64,000 bases of DNA from Paractinoplanes rishiriensis (GTDB lineage Bacteria; Actinomycetota; Actinomycetes; Mycobacteriales; Micromonosporaceae): assembly GCF_016862375.1 (NCBI RefSeq), contig NZ_BOMV01000007.1, positions 682,001 to 746,000 on the forward strand, written 5' to 3'. Under the pieces are notes generated by a model, which was not told the origin of the DNA, made no database searches, and saw only the letters and a list, made by a program, of their open reading frames with translations. The position numbers and the translations under genes were made by a program. This document shows, in pieces, positions 57,080 through 64,000 of this stretch (the stretch's first letter is position 1; each line of letters opens with the position of its first letter).

Positions 57080-59158
57080 GTGGCAGGAAGCGTCTATGTG
57101 GCCGGTCTGGCGCCCGGGGTCGGCAAGGGCACCGTCGCGCTCGGGGTGGTCGAGTTGCTGTCCCGGCGGGTGGCCCGGATCGGGGTGTTCCGGCCGCTGC
57201 TCTCCCGCACCGGCGACGACCCGCTGCTGACGCTGCTGACCGAGCGCTACCCGGTGATGGCCCCGTACGCCGAGTCGTACGGCGTCACCCTCGCCGAGGC
57301 CCGCGAGCTGGTCGCCGACGGCAAATGGGAGGAGCTGATCTCCCGGATCGTGGAGCGCTACCGCGAGGTGGAACGCCGCTGCGCCTCGGTCGTGGTGATC
57401 GGCAGCGACTTCGCGGCGGGACCCGCGGCGGGCGGCGACGAGATGCCGCGCGAGCTGGGCTTCAACGCCCGGCTGGCGACCGAGTTCGGCAGCGTGGTGC
57501 TGCCCGTGGTCAGCGGCGAGGGGCGGACCACCGAGTCGCTCGCGGCCGCGGCGCGCAGCGCGTACCACTCCCTTGTTGCTCTTGATGCCACCGTGCTGGC
57601 GGTGATCGCCAACCGGGTCCCCGACGGACTCGAAGTTCCGGCGGATGCCGGGCTTCCGGTGCCGATGTGGGCGATCCCGGAGGTGGCCGCGGTGGCCGCA
57701 CCCACGGTGGCCGAGGTGGCCGCCGCGCTGAACGCCACCGTGATCACCGGTGGCGAGGGCGCGCTCGACCGGGACGTGCACGACTACGTGGTGGGCGCCG
57801 CGCACGTGCCGGCCGTGCTCGAGCACCTGACCGACGGGGCACTGATGATCACCCCGGGCGACCGGGCCGACCTGCTGGTGGCCGCCAGCGCCGCGCACGC
57901 GGCCGGCAACGTGACCCTCGCCGGGCTGGTGCTGACTTTGGGCGAGTTCCCCGACCGGCGCGCGGTCGAGGTCATCGAGCGGCTCAACACCGGGCTGGCC
58001 ATGCTGGTGGTCGACGCCGACAGCTACCACACGATCGCCGCGGCCGGCCGGATCGAGGCGCGGCTGTCCACCGGCACGCCGCGCAAGGTCGAGGCGGCCC
58101 TCGGCGCGTTCGAGGAGAGTGTGGACACCGCCGCGCTCGCCCGGCTGCTCGACGTGGCGCGCTCCTCCCGGGTCACCCCGTTGATGTTCGAGAACGACCT
58201 GATCGACCGGGCCCGGGCCGAGCGGCGGCACCTGGTGCTGCCGGAGGGCACCGACGAGCGCATCCTGCGGGCCACCGAGACGCTGCTGCGCCGCGGCGTG
58301 GCCGACCTGACCCTGCTCGGCGACCCGGCCGAGATCACCCGGCGGGCCCGCGAGATCGGCGTCGCGATCGGCGACGCCCGGCTGGTCGACCCGGAGACCA
58401 GCGAGTGGCGCGACGACTTCGCCGAGCGCTATGCCGAACTGCGCCGCAAGCGCGGGGTCACCCTCGATCTGGCGTACGACGTGGTGCGCGACGTCAACTA
58501 CTTCGGCACCCTGATGGTGGCCGCCGGACTGGCCGACGGCATGGTCTCGGGCGCCAACCACACCACGGCGGCCACCATCCGGCCGGCCTTCGAGATCATC
58601 AAGACGGTGCCCGAGGTGTCGGTGGCGTCCAGCGTGTTCTTCATGCTGCTGGCCGACCGGGTGCTGGTCTACGGCGACTGCGCGGTCAATCCCGACCCGG
58701 ACGCCGCCCAGCTCGCCGACATCGCGCTGTCGTCCGCGCGTACCGCCGCGGCTTTTGGCATTGAACCCCGGGTCGCGATGCTCTCCTACTCCACCGGCAG
58801 TTCCGGCGCCGGCGCCGATGTGGAAAAGGTCGCGGCGGCCACCGCGGTGGTCCGGGAGCGTCAGCCCGATCTGCCGGTCGAGGGTCCGATCCAGTACGAC
58901 GCGGCGGTGGACCCGGCGGTGGCGGCCACCAAACTGCCGGACAGCGCCGTCGCCGGAAAGGCCACCGTGTTCGTCTTCCCCGACCTCAACACCGGCAACA
59001 ACACCTACAAGGCGGTCCAGCGCTCGGCCGGTGCGGTCGCGGTCGGGCCGGTCATGCAGGGCCTGCGCCGCCCGGTGAACGACCTGTCCCGCGGCGCCAC
59101 CGTCAAGGACATCGTCAACACGGTGGCCATCACGGCGATCCAGGCGGCGGCCCGATGA
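57080..59158 (+). CDS. pta: Phosphate acetyltransferase, long form
   Basis: This 692-residue enzyme converts acetyl-CoA and phosphate to acetyl phosphate. The N-terminal P-loop-like domain (VYVAGLAPGVGKGTVALGVVEL) and central DRTGG-like region (AALMITPGDRADLL) precede the catalytic PTA_PTB domain (about 370-690) with LVLPEGTDERILRATETLLRRG, SYSTGSSGAG, EGPIQYDAAVDP and FPDLNTGNNTYKAVQRSAGA. The stop overlaps the ackA start (ATGA), so the acetate pathway pair is coupled. The N-terminal domains are regulatory in E. coli Pta. Confidence 0.96.
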   Translation: MAGSVYVAGLAPGVGKGTVALGVVELLSRRVARIGVFRPLLSRTGDDPLLTLLTERYPVMAPYAESYGVTLAEARELVADGKWEELISRIVERYREVERRCASVVVIGSDFAAGPAAGGDEMPRELGFNARLATEFGSVVLPVVSGEGRTTESLAAAARSAYHSLVALDATVLAVIANRVPDGLEVPADAGLPVPMWAIPEVAAVAAPTVAEVAAALNATVITGGEGALDRDVHDYVVGAAHVPAVLEHLTDGALMITPGDRADLLVAASAAHAAGNVTLAGLVLTLGEFPDRRAVEVIERLNTGLAMLVVDADSYHTIAAAGRIEARLSTGTPRKVEAALGAFEESVDTAALARLLDVARSSRVTPLMFENDLIDRARAERRHLVLPEGTDERILRATETLLRRGVADLTLLGDPAEITRRAREIGVAIGDARLVDPETSEWRDDFAERYAELRRKRGVTLDLAYDVVRDVNYFGTLMVAAGLADGMVSGANHTTAATIRPAFEIIKTVPEVSVASSVFFMLLADRVLVYGDCAVNPDPDAAQLADIALSSARTAAAFGIEPRVAMLSYSTGSSGAGADVEKVAAATAVVRERQPDLPVEGPIQYDAAVDPAVAATKLPDSAVAGKATVFVFPDLNTGNNTYKAVQRSAGAVAVGPVMQGLRRPVNDLSRGATVKDIVNTVAITAIQAAAR

Positions 59159-60270
59159 GCAGCCGGGTCCTGGTACTCAACTCCGGCTCGTCCTCGGTGA
59201 AATACCGGCTGTTCGACGGCGCCGGCACGCTGGCCAAGGGCCTGGTCGAGCGGATCGGAGAGGCCGGCGGCGACGCCACCGACCACCGCGCCGCGCTGCA
59301 ACGGATCATGGCCGAGACCGACCTGTCCGGCCTGGTCGCGGTCGGCCACCGGGTGGTGCACGGCGGCGCCGAGTTCGCCGAGCCGACCGTGGTCGACGAC
59401 GTGGTGGCGGCCCGGATCGAGGCGCTCATCCCGCTCGCCCCGCTGCACAACCCGGCGGCGCTCAGCGGCATCGAGGTGGCCCGCAAACTGCTGCCCGACG
59501 TGTCGCAGGTGGCCGTCTTCGACACCGCGTTCCACGCCACCATCCCGGCCGACGGGGTGACCTGGGCGATCGACGCCGGCCTGGCCGAGCGCTGGCAGAT
59601 CCGGCGGTACGGGTTCCACGGCACGTCGCACGCGTACGTGTCCCGCCGCACCGCCGAACTGCTCGGTAAAGACCCGGCCGAGACCAACGTGATCACCCTG
59701 CACCTGGGCAACGGCGCGAGCGCCTGCGCGGTCCGGGGCGGCCGCAGCGTGGCCACCTCGATGGGCATGTCGCCGCAGGGCGGCCTCGTGATGGGCACCC
59801 GCAGCGGCGACATCGACCCGACCGTGGTGTTCCACCTGCACCGGGTCGCCGGCATGTCGCTCGACGAGATCGAAACCTCGCTGACCCGGCGGGCCGGCCT
59901 CCAGGGACTCACCGGCGAAAACGACCTGCGCGCGGTGCTCGACCGCCGGGCGGCCGGCGACCCCGCGGCGACGCTCGCCTTCGACGTGTACTGCCGGCGC
60001 ATCCGCGAGTACGTCGGCGCCTACCTGGCGGTGCTGGGCCGTACCGACGCGATCGTGTTCACCGCCGGGGTGGGCGAGAACGCGCCGCTGGTCCGCGCCA
60101 CGGCGCTGGCCGGCCTCGAGTCGCTGGGCATCGCCGTCGACCCGGACCGCAACGCCCGCCGCGACCAGATCATCTCGCCGGACGGCAGCCCGATCGCGGT
60201 GTGCGTGGTGCCCACCGACGAGGAGTTGGAGATCGCGCGCCAGGCGCTGGCTACGACACAGCCCAGATAA
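59155..60270 (+). CDS. ackA: Acetate kinase
   Basis: This 371-residue enzyme of the ASKHA fold has all signatures: VLNSGSSSVKYRLFD, VGHRVVHGG, FDTAFHATIP, GFHGTSHAYVS, ITLHLGNGASAC, GTRSGDIDP and VFTAGVGENA. It interconverts acetyl phosphate and ADP with acetate and ATP. The ATG overlaps the pta stop. The 3' end overlaps a small convergent membrane-protein gene by 20 bp. Confidence 0.97.
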   Translation: MSSRVLVLNSGSSSVKYRLFDGAGTLAKGLVERIGEAGGDATDHRAALQRIMAETDLSGLVAVGHRVVHGGAEFAEPTVVDDVVAARIEALIPLAPLHNPAALSGIEVARKLLPDVSQVAVFDTAFHATIPADGVTWAIDAGLAERWQIRRYGFHGTSHAYVSRRTAELLGKDPAETNVITLHLGNGASACAVRGGRSVATSMGMSPQGGLVMGTRSGDIDPTVVFHLHRVAGMSLDEIETSLTRRAGLQGLTGENDLRAVLDRRAAGDPAATLAFDVYCRRIREYVGAYLAVLGRTDAIVFTAGVGENAPLVRATALAGLESLGIAVDPDRNARRDQIISPDGSPIAVCVVPTDEELEIARQALATTQPR

Positions 60271-60415
60271 CCAGCGCGAGCACGACGACGACACCGGCCA
60301 CGCCGGCGACGATCAACGGGATCTTCGAGGTGGCGGCTTCCTGCGGCGCGTTCTGCGTGAAGGCACGGAAAGCCTCGGTGTTGCCGCTCGGATCGACGTG
60401 GTGGTTGTCAGACAT
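60251..60415 (-). CDS. Small single-pass membrane protein, 54 aa
   Basis: The protein starts MSDNHHVDPSGNTEAFRAFT and ends in one hydrophobic helix (IPLIVAGVAGVVVVLALVIWAV). The N-terminal half is polar and cytoplasmic. The ATG at 60415 has a TATGGT box 7 nt upstream and no ribosome site, so the mRNA is probably leaderless. The function is unknown. Its end overlaps ackA by 20 bp tail to tail. Confidence 0.72.
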   Translation of the reverse strand: MSDNHHVDPSGNTEAFRAFTQNAPQEAATSKIPLIVAGVAGVVVVLALVIWAVS

Positions 60416-60422
60416 GCGCACG

Positions 60423-60428
60423 ACCATA
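60423..60428 (-). promoter_or_regulatory. Putative -10 box for a leaderless transcript
   Basis: On the minus strand TATGGT fits TANNNT and ends 7 nt before the ATG at 60415. Confidence 0.48.
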
Positions 60429-60537
60429 GCGAAAAGATGCACGCCCGCCGACCACCGCACCCCTTACGGCCGCGTCGCCTACCAGGACGAATGCACCCGG
60501 TCCGACGATTTCACCCCTTAGTGGGAGTGTCGCACCG

Positions 60538-60543
60538 TACTTT
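60538..60543 (+). promoter_or_regulatory. Putative -10 box for a leaderless transcript
   Basis: TACTTT fits TANNNT and ends exactly 6 nt before the ATG at 60550. No ribosome binding site is present. Confidence 0.5.
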
Positions 60544-60549
60544 CGGATC

Positions 60550-61503
60550 ATGGGTACGCGGCGCGCGGTGGCACTCGCTCTGGCGCTGACGCTGGGCGCG
60601 TGCACGGGCCCGGTGGCAGCTCCCCCGCCACCGCCTCCCCCGCCCGCCGCTCCGTCGCCCGCCTCTCCGTCGCCCACCACGCTCCGCGAGGCGAGGTATC
60701 CGGTAGGCGTACGCATCCTGTACCTCCAGCGCGGCCCCGCTCGGCCACTCCCGACATATCTCTTTTATCCTTCCATCGGCGGCGCGACGGCGTCCGGCGG
60801 AGGAGCGCAGGGCGCGGGAGGGCACGGCGCGGGAGGGCACGGCGCGACGCGCGGCGCTGTCGGATCCGCGGCCCCGGCGCCCGTCGACAACGCGGTGCCG
60901 GCCGCCGGGCGTTTTCCGCTTGTGCTGTTCAGTCACGGGCTTACCGGGTCGCCCGAGCGCTACGCCATCGCGCTCGCCGACTGGGCCGCCGCCGGCTTTG
61001 TGGTCGCCGCCCCGCGTTACCCGTACACGAACCGCTACGCCCGCCCCTTCCGCCGCGCCGACATCGTCAACCAGCCCGCCGACGCCCGTTACGTCATCGA
61101 GCGGGTCCGGCGCCTCGACATCACCCGGGGCGACCCGCTGCGCGCGCGCATCGACCGGGACCGGGTCGCCGCCGTCGGCCACTCGGCCGGCGGCTACACC
61201 ACGACCGGGCTGTTCACCGCGGGCCACGACCCGCGCCTGCGGTCGGCCGTCATCATGGCCGGCTGGCAGGCCCCCGGCGCGTTCGCCGGCCCGCCCGCCG
61301 AGATGCTTTTCCTCCAGGGCACCGCCGACCCCATCGTGCCGGTGTCGATGAGCAGAGCGGTCTACGCCCGGGTGCCCTGGACGAAGGCATACATCCTGCT
61401 GAAGCGCGAGTCGCATGGCACCTACCTGCGACCCGGCAGCCCGGGCTACCGCAAGATGCGCGGCGCCGTCGTCAACTTCCTGCGGCGGACGCTCCATCGA
61501 TAG
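60550..61503 (+). CDS. Alpha/beta-hydrolase lipoprotein (PAF-acetylhydrolase/cutinase-like), copy 1
   Basis: This 317-residue protein starts MGTRRAVALALALTLGAC (lipobox LGAC) and has a Pro/Ser-rich spacer with a run of eight prolines. The hydrolase domain has FPLVLFSHGLTGSPERYAIAL (oxyanion loop), nucleophile VGHSAGGYTT, Asp near LFLQGTADPIVP and His in RESHGTYL. A Gly/Ala-rich insertion (about 80-105) is absent from the next gene. It should be a cell-surface esterase. The downstream gene is a clear paralogue. The start is preceded by a TANNNT box at 6 nt. Confidence 0.86.
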   Translation: MGTRRAVALALALTLGACTGPVAAPPPPPPPPAAPSPASPSPTTLREARYPVGVRILYLQRGPARPLPTYLFYPSIGGATASGGGAQGAGGHGAGGHGATRGAVGSAAPAPVDNAVPAAGRFPLVLFSHGLTGSPERYAIALADWAAAGFVVAAPRYPYTNRYARPFRRADIVNQPADARYVIERVRRLDITRGDPLRARIDRDRVAAVGHSAGGYTTTGLFTAGHDPRLRSAVIMAGWQAPGAFAGPPAEMLFLQGTADPIVPVSMSRAVYARVPWTKAYILLKRESHGTYLRPGSPGYRKMRGAVVNFLRRTLHR

Positions 61504-61512
61504 CGCGGCACA

Positions 61513-62376
61513 ATGGGTCGGGTGCATCGGCGTACGGTCATCCAGGGTTTGGTGGTTTCCGCTGCTCTCGGCGGGTGCACGCAATATCCGGCCCGGCGCG
61601 CGGAGATCCCGCCGAGCCCCACGCCGACGACTCGGAAACCGATCACCGGCACCGCGCCCACCACTCGATTCGCCGTGCGGCGCAACAGGCTCGACCTGCG
61701 CCGCGACGACCGCCCGCTGCCCACCACGATCTGGTCGCCGAGGGCCGAGGGCCGCTACCCGCTGATCCTGTTCAGCCACGGGCTGACCGCCTCCCCGGAC
61801 GGCTACGAGACGCTGCTCACCGCCTGGGCCCGGGCCGGCTTCGTGGTCGCCGCCCCGGCCTACCCGCACACCTCCTCCGGAGTTCGGGAGTTCAACCCGC
61901 TCGACGTCCTCAACCAGCCCGCCGACGCCAGCTACGTCATCACCCAACTGGTATCCCGCGGTAAGCACGACCGCATCGCCGCCGCCGGTCACTCCGCCGG
62001 CGGCATCACCACCATCGGCCTGTTCACCAGCGCCCGCGACGAGCGCCTGCGCGCCGGCGTCGTCCTCGCCGGCCGCCAGGTCGTCCCCTCGCCCTTCACC
62101 GGCGCCGAGGTCCCGCTCCTGTTCGTGCACGGCCGCCGCGACAAGACGGTCGCCTACGCCGAGGGCCGCGCCGCCTACGACGCGCTCACCTGGCCCAAGG
62201 CTCTGCTCACCTTCCCGGACGGCGGGCACGAGGCCACCGGCGACGAACTCGACGTGGTCGCCGCCACCAGCACCGAGTTCTGGCGCTGGTCCCTCTACGG
62301 CGACGGGGCCGCCAAGTCCCGCATCGCCCGCGACGCCGGGCAGGGCGGCCTGGCCACCCTCAGCAACCGCCTTTAG
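61513..62376 (+). CDS. Alpha/beta-hydrolase lipoprotein, copy 2
   Basis: This 287-residue paralogue of the preceding gene has a twin-Arg-like start (HRRTVIQGLVVSAALGGC, lipobox LGGC). The same core follows: YPLILFSHGLTASPDGYETLL, nucleophile AAGHSAGGITT, LLFVHGRRDKTV and His in DGGHEATG. NQPADASYVI matches NQPADARYVI in copy 1. The ATG at 61513 is given, but a GTG at 61522 has a CACAAT box 7 nt upstream and may be the true leaderless start. The end overlaps the convergent dehydrogenase gene by 4 bp. Confidence 0.85.
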   Translation: MGRVHRRTVIQGLVVSAALGGCTQYPARRAEIPPSPTPTTRKPITGTAPTTRFAVRRNRLDLRRDDRPLPTTIWSPRAEGRYPLILFSHGLTASPDGYETLLTAWARAGFVVAAPAYPHTSSGVREFNPLDVLNQPADASYVITQLVSRGKHDRIAAAGHSAGGITTIGLFTSARDERLRAGVVLAGRQVVPSPFTGAEVPLLFVHGRRDKTVAYAEGRAAYDALTWPKALLTFPDGGHEATGDELDVVAATSTEFWRWSLYGDGAAKSRIARDAGQGGLATLSNRL

Positions 62377-63323
62377 TGCAGCAGGTCGACCGCGACCTTG
62401 CCGAACACCTCGCCCGACGCCAGGTGCGCGAACGCGTCCGTCACCGCGGTGAACCCGTACGTCGAGTCGATCAGTGGCCGGATCTCCTTGGCCACGCACA
62501 GGTCCAGCAGCGCCACCAGTTCCGCTCGCGTGCCCATCGTGCTGCCGAGCAGTTCCAGCTGCATCGCGAACAACCGCCGCAGGTCGACCGTCGCCAGGTG
62601 CCCGCCGGTCGCGCCGCACACCACGATCCGGGCGCCCGGTGCCGCGCACTTCATCGAGTGGTCGAACGTCGGCGCGCCCACCGACTCGATCACCACGTCC
62701 ACCCGCTCGGGCAGCCGCATGCCCGGCTCCACCGCCACCGCGCCCAGCTCCGCGATCTTGGCCCGCTTGTCCGGGTCGCGGCTGGTCGCGTACACCCTCT
62801 TGCCGAGAGCGAGCGCAAGCGCGACGGCCGCCGTGGCCACCCCGCCGCCGGCGCCCTGCACCAGCACCGCAGTGCCCTCGTCGACCCGGCCGCGGGTGGT
62901 CAGCATGTGGTAGGCCGTCAGCCAGGCGGTCGGCAGGCACGCGGCGTCCAGGAAGGACAGCCCGGCCGGCTTGGCGATCAGGTTTTCCCGCGGCACCGCC
63001 ATCCGCTCGGCGAGCGTGCCCGGATGCCGCTCGGAGAACAGCGAGTAACCCCGCGGGTCAGCCTTGTCGGCCACCACCGGATAGACGACCACCTCGTTGC
63101 CGTCCGGGTCGACACCGGCCGCATCGCATCCGAGCACCATCGGCAGCCGATCACCCGGCAGCCCCACGCCGCGCAGCGACCAGAGATCGTGGTGGTTGAG
63201 CGAGGCGGCACGCACCTCGACGGTCACCCACCCGTCCGGCGGCGTCGGCTCCGGCACCTCGCCCACCGCGAGCGCGCGAAGCGGCTGGTCGTCATCGGCG
63301 GCGGTGGCGTAGGCGGCACGCAT
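62373..63323 (-). CDS. MDR superfamily NAD(P)H oxidoreductase (quinone reductase / zinc-less alcohol dehydrogenase type)
   Basis: This 316-residue medium-chain dehydrogenase has a GroES-like N-terminus (VTVEVRAASLNHHDLWSLRG, MVLGCDAAGVD) and a Rossmann domain with VLVQGAGGGVATAAVALALALG and VYATSRDPDKRAKIAELGA. Structural-zinc cysteines are absent, which favours quinone-oxidoreductase-like activity. The ATG at 63323 has a TAATGT box 7 nt upstream and no ribosome site. The product is cytoplasmic; the substrate is unknown. Confidence 0.88.
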   Translation of the reverse strand: MRAAYATAADDDQPLRALAVGEVPEPTPPDGWVTVEVRAASLNHHDLWSLRGVGLPGDRLPMVLGCDAAGVDPDGNEVVVYPVVADKADPRGYSLFSERHPGTLAERMAVPRENLIAKPAGLSFLDAACLPTAWLTAYHMLTTRGRVDEGTAVLVQGAGGGVATAAVALALALGKRVYATSRDPDKRAKIAELGAVAVEPGMRLPERVDVVIESVGAPTFDHSMKCAAPGARIVVCGATGGHLATVDLRRLFAMQLELLGSTMGTRAELVALLDLCVAKEIRPLIDSTYGFTAVTDAFAHLASGEVFGKVAVDLLH

Positions 63324-63330
63324 GGGAAAG

Positions 63331-63336
63331 ACATTA
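63331..63336 (-). promoter_or_regulatory. Putative -10 box for a leaderless transcript
   Basis: On the minus strand TAATGT fits TANNNT and ends 7 nt before the ATG at 63323. Confidence 0.48.
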
Positions 63337-63469
63337 ACCCCATTTCCGGTACGCGAAGAGAACCAGCCAACCGCACGAACGGCAGCCCTCGCCTCAGTGG
63401 ACCGGGCCGTGGCCACTCGCCCTCCCCGGTCCGCTGCCGGGCTGTCCCGCGGGGCTGGGCTCAAAGAAA

Positions 63470-63499
63470 GATCCGGCGGGCCTCCCGGCCCACCGGATC
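63470..63499 (-). terminator. Intrinsic terminator of the malic enzyme gene
   Basis: GATCCGGCGGGCC at 63470-63482 pairs with GGCCCACCGGATC at 63487-63499 (12 of 13 pairs) around a 4-nt loop. On the minus strand it is followed by TTTCTTT. It begins 17 bp after the malic enzyme stop. Confidence 0.8.
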
Positions 63500-63516
63500 C
63501 ACTGCGTCGCTAGTTG

Positions 63517-64000
63517 TCAGGCCGTGGTCGCCTGAGCGATCGAGTCCGGCTGAGCGATCGAGTCCGGCGTTACGCCCGGCACCGAGCGGCGGGCCACGCC
63601 GTCCCGGGCCGCCGCCTCGGCCACCGCCTTGGCCACCGCCGGTGCCACCCGCGGGTCGAGCGGCGACGGCACGATCGCCTCGGCGCGCAGGTCGTCCGAG
63701 ACCACCTCGGCGATCGCGTCGGCCGCGGCCACCTTCATGGCGTCGGTGATCGTGCTGGCCCGGCAGTCCAGCGCGCCCCGGAAGATCCCGGGGAAGGCCA
63801 GCACGTTGTTGATCTGGTTGGGGAAGTCGCTGCGGCCGGTCGCCACGATCGCCGCGTACTTGTGCGCGATCGCCGGCGGCACCTCGGGCGTCGGGTTGGC
63901 CAGCGCAAAGATGATGCCGCCCGGCGCCATGCCGGCCAGCGCACTCTCCGCGATGCTGCCGCCGGACACCCCGATCAGCACGTCCGCGCCGATCAGCGCC
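63517..64000 (-). CDS. Malic enzyme, C-terminal part (gene continues beyond the window)
   Basis: The frame is open to base 64000, so the N-terminal part lies outside; about 160 residues are visible. [36 protein letters not shown] and [25 protein letters not shown] are signatures of the NAD(P)-binding domain of bacterial malic enzymes, which decarboxylate malate to pyruvate. An exact 18-bp tandem duplication near the 3' end doubles the hexapeptide PDSIAQ. An intrinsic terminator follows. Confidence 0.93.
   Translation of the reverse strand, partial: ALIGADVLIGVSGGSIAESALAGMAPGGIIFALANPTPEVPPAIAHKYAAIVATGRSDFPNQINNVLAFPGIFRGALDCRASTITDAMKVAAADAIAEVVSDDLRAEAIVPSPLDPRVAPAVAKAVAEAAARDGVARRSVPGVTPDSIAQPDSIAQATTA
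63533..63568. repeat. 18-bp tandem duplication in the malic enzyme gene
   Basis: Two exact copies of tgagcgatcgagtccggc lie at 63533-63550 and 63551-63568. They encode PDSIAQ twice near the C-terminus, so the reading frame is kept. Confidence 0.9.

Overview
The window is 64 kb of very GC-rich DNA with dense, mostly short-spaced genes, many GTG starts and many one- or four-base start/stop overlaps. Gene content points to a filamentous actinobacterium of the Micromonosporaceae, most likely Actinoplanes or a close relative. The evidence is the fused actinobacterial 2-oxoglutarate decarboxylase (Kgd) followed by a DUF6104 gene, a CmtR-type metal sensor, several secreted chitinases with carbohydrate-binding modules, a methyl-accepting chemotaxis protein with a possible FliA-type promoter, and a response regulator / kinase / HtrA block. 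The genus is inferred; no rRNA or tRNA gene is present. I see no transposase, integrase, CRISPR array or phage gene.

Layout. 1-9.1 kb: a truncated CocE-type hydrolase, then small genes (NTF2-like, VOC, VanZ, YnfA-type membrane protein, STAS protein, AraC regulator, unknowns), a CmtR/cation-efflux metal-resistance pair with a clear operator, and a membrane GGDEF diguanylate cyclase. 9.1-16.8 kb: two small membrane proteins, a chemotaxis receptor, a YgiC-like ATP-grasp gene with its lipoprotein partner, an SDR reductase, a GH13 enzyme and a DedA protein. 16.8-20.9 kb: a polysaccharide-degrading island with two coupled GH18 chitinases and a GH16 beta-glucanase under a CebR-like palindrome. A third related chitinase lies at 38.6-40.0 kb and shares both a promoter element and a 118-bp identical segment with the second. 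20.9-26.1 kb: a second-type YidC/Oxa1 with a DUF6412-like protein, a YbdK-type ligase, a CoA-disulfide-reductase-like flavoprotein and a polysaccharide deacetylase. 26.1-28.3 kb: an overlapping pair encoding a double-domain KaiC-like ATPase and an RsbW-type ATPase fused to a receiver domain. 28.3-37 kb: Nei glycosylase, patatin, acyltransferase, lipoprotein, FHA protein, dimethylargininase plus ornithine aminotransferase, a DUF4190-like protein and a solitary ClpP. 37-44 kb: a class C beta-lactamase-like lipoprotein, the third chitinase, an EF-hand protein, a zinc-ribbon protein and a very large PqqD-like / M50-like / cyclic-nucleotide-binding / FecR-like membrane protein. 44-52.4 kb: HtrA, sensor kinase and response regulator (MprAB-PepD-like order), ornithine-lipid genes olsB-olsA, a hotdog protein and an ABC exporter. 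52.5-64 kb: central metabolism with kgd, pta-ackA and a truncated malic enzyme, plus a coiled-coil repeat protein and two duplicated lipoprotein hydrolases.

The most unusual items are the KaiC-like / HATPase-receiver operon, the roughly 1,065-residue multidomain protein whose M50-like motif reads HELSR instead of HExxH, the conserved element inside the promoters of two chitinase genes, and a recurring layout in which a TANNNT or similar -10 box lies 6-7 nt before the start codon, indicating leaderless mRNAs. All functional calls come from reading motifs by eye; no database search was run.
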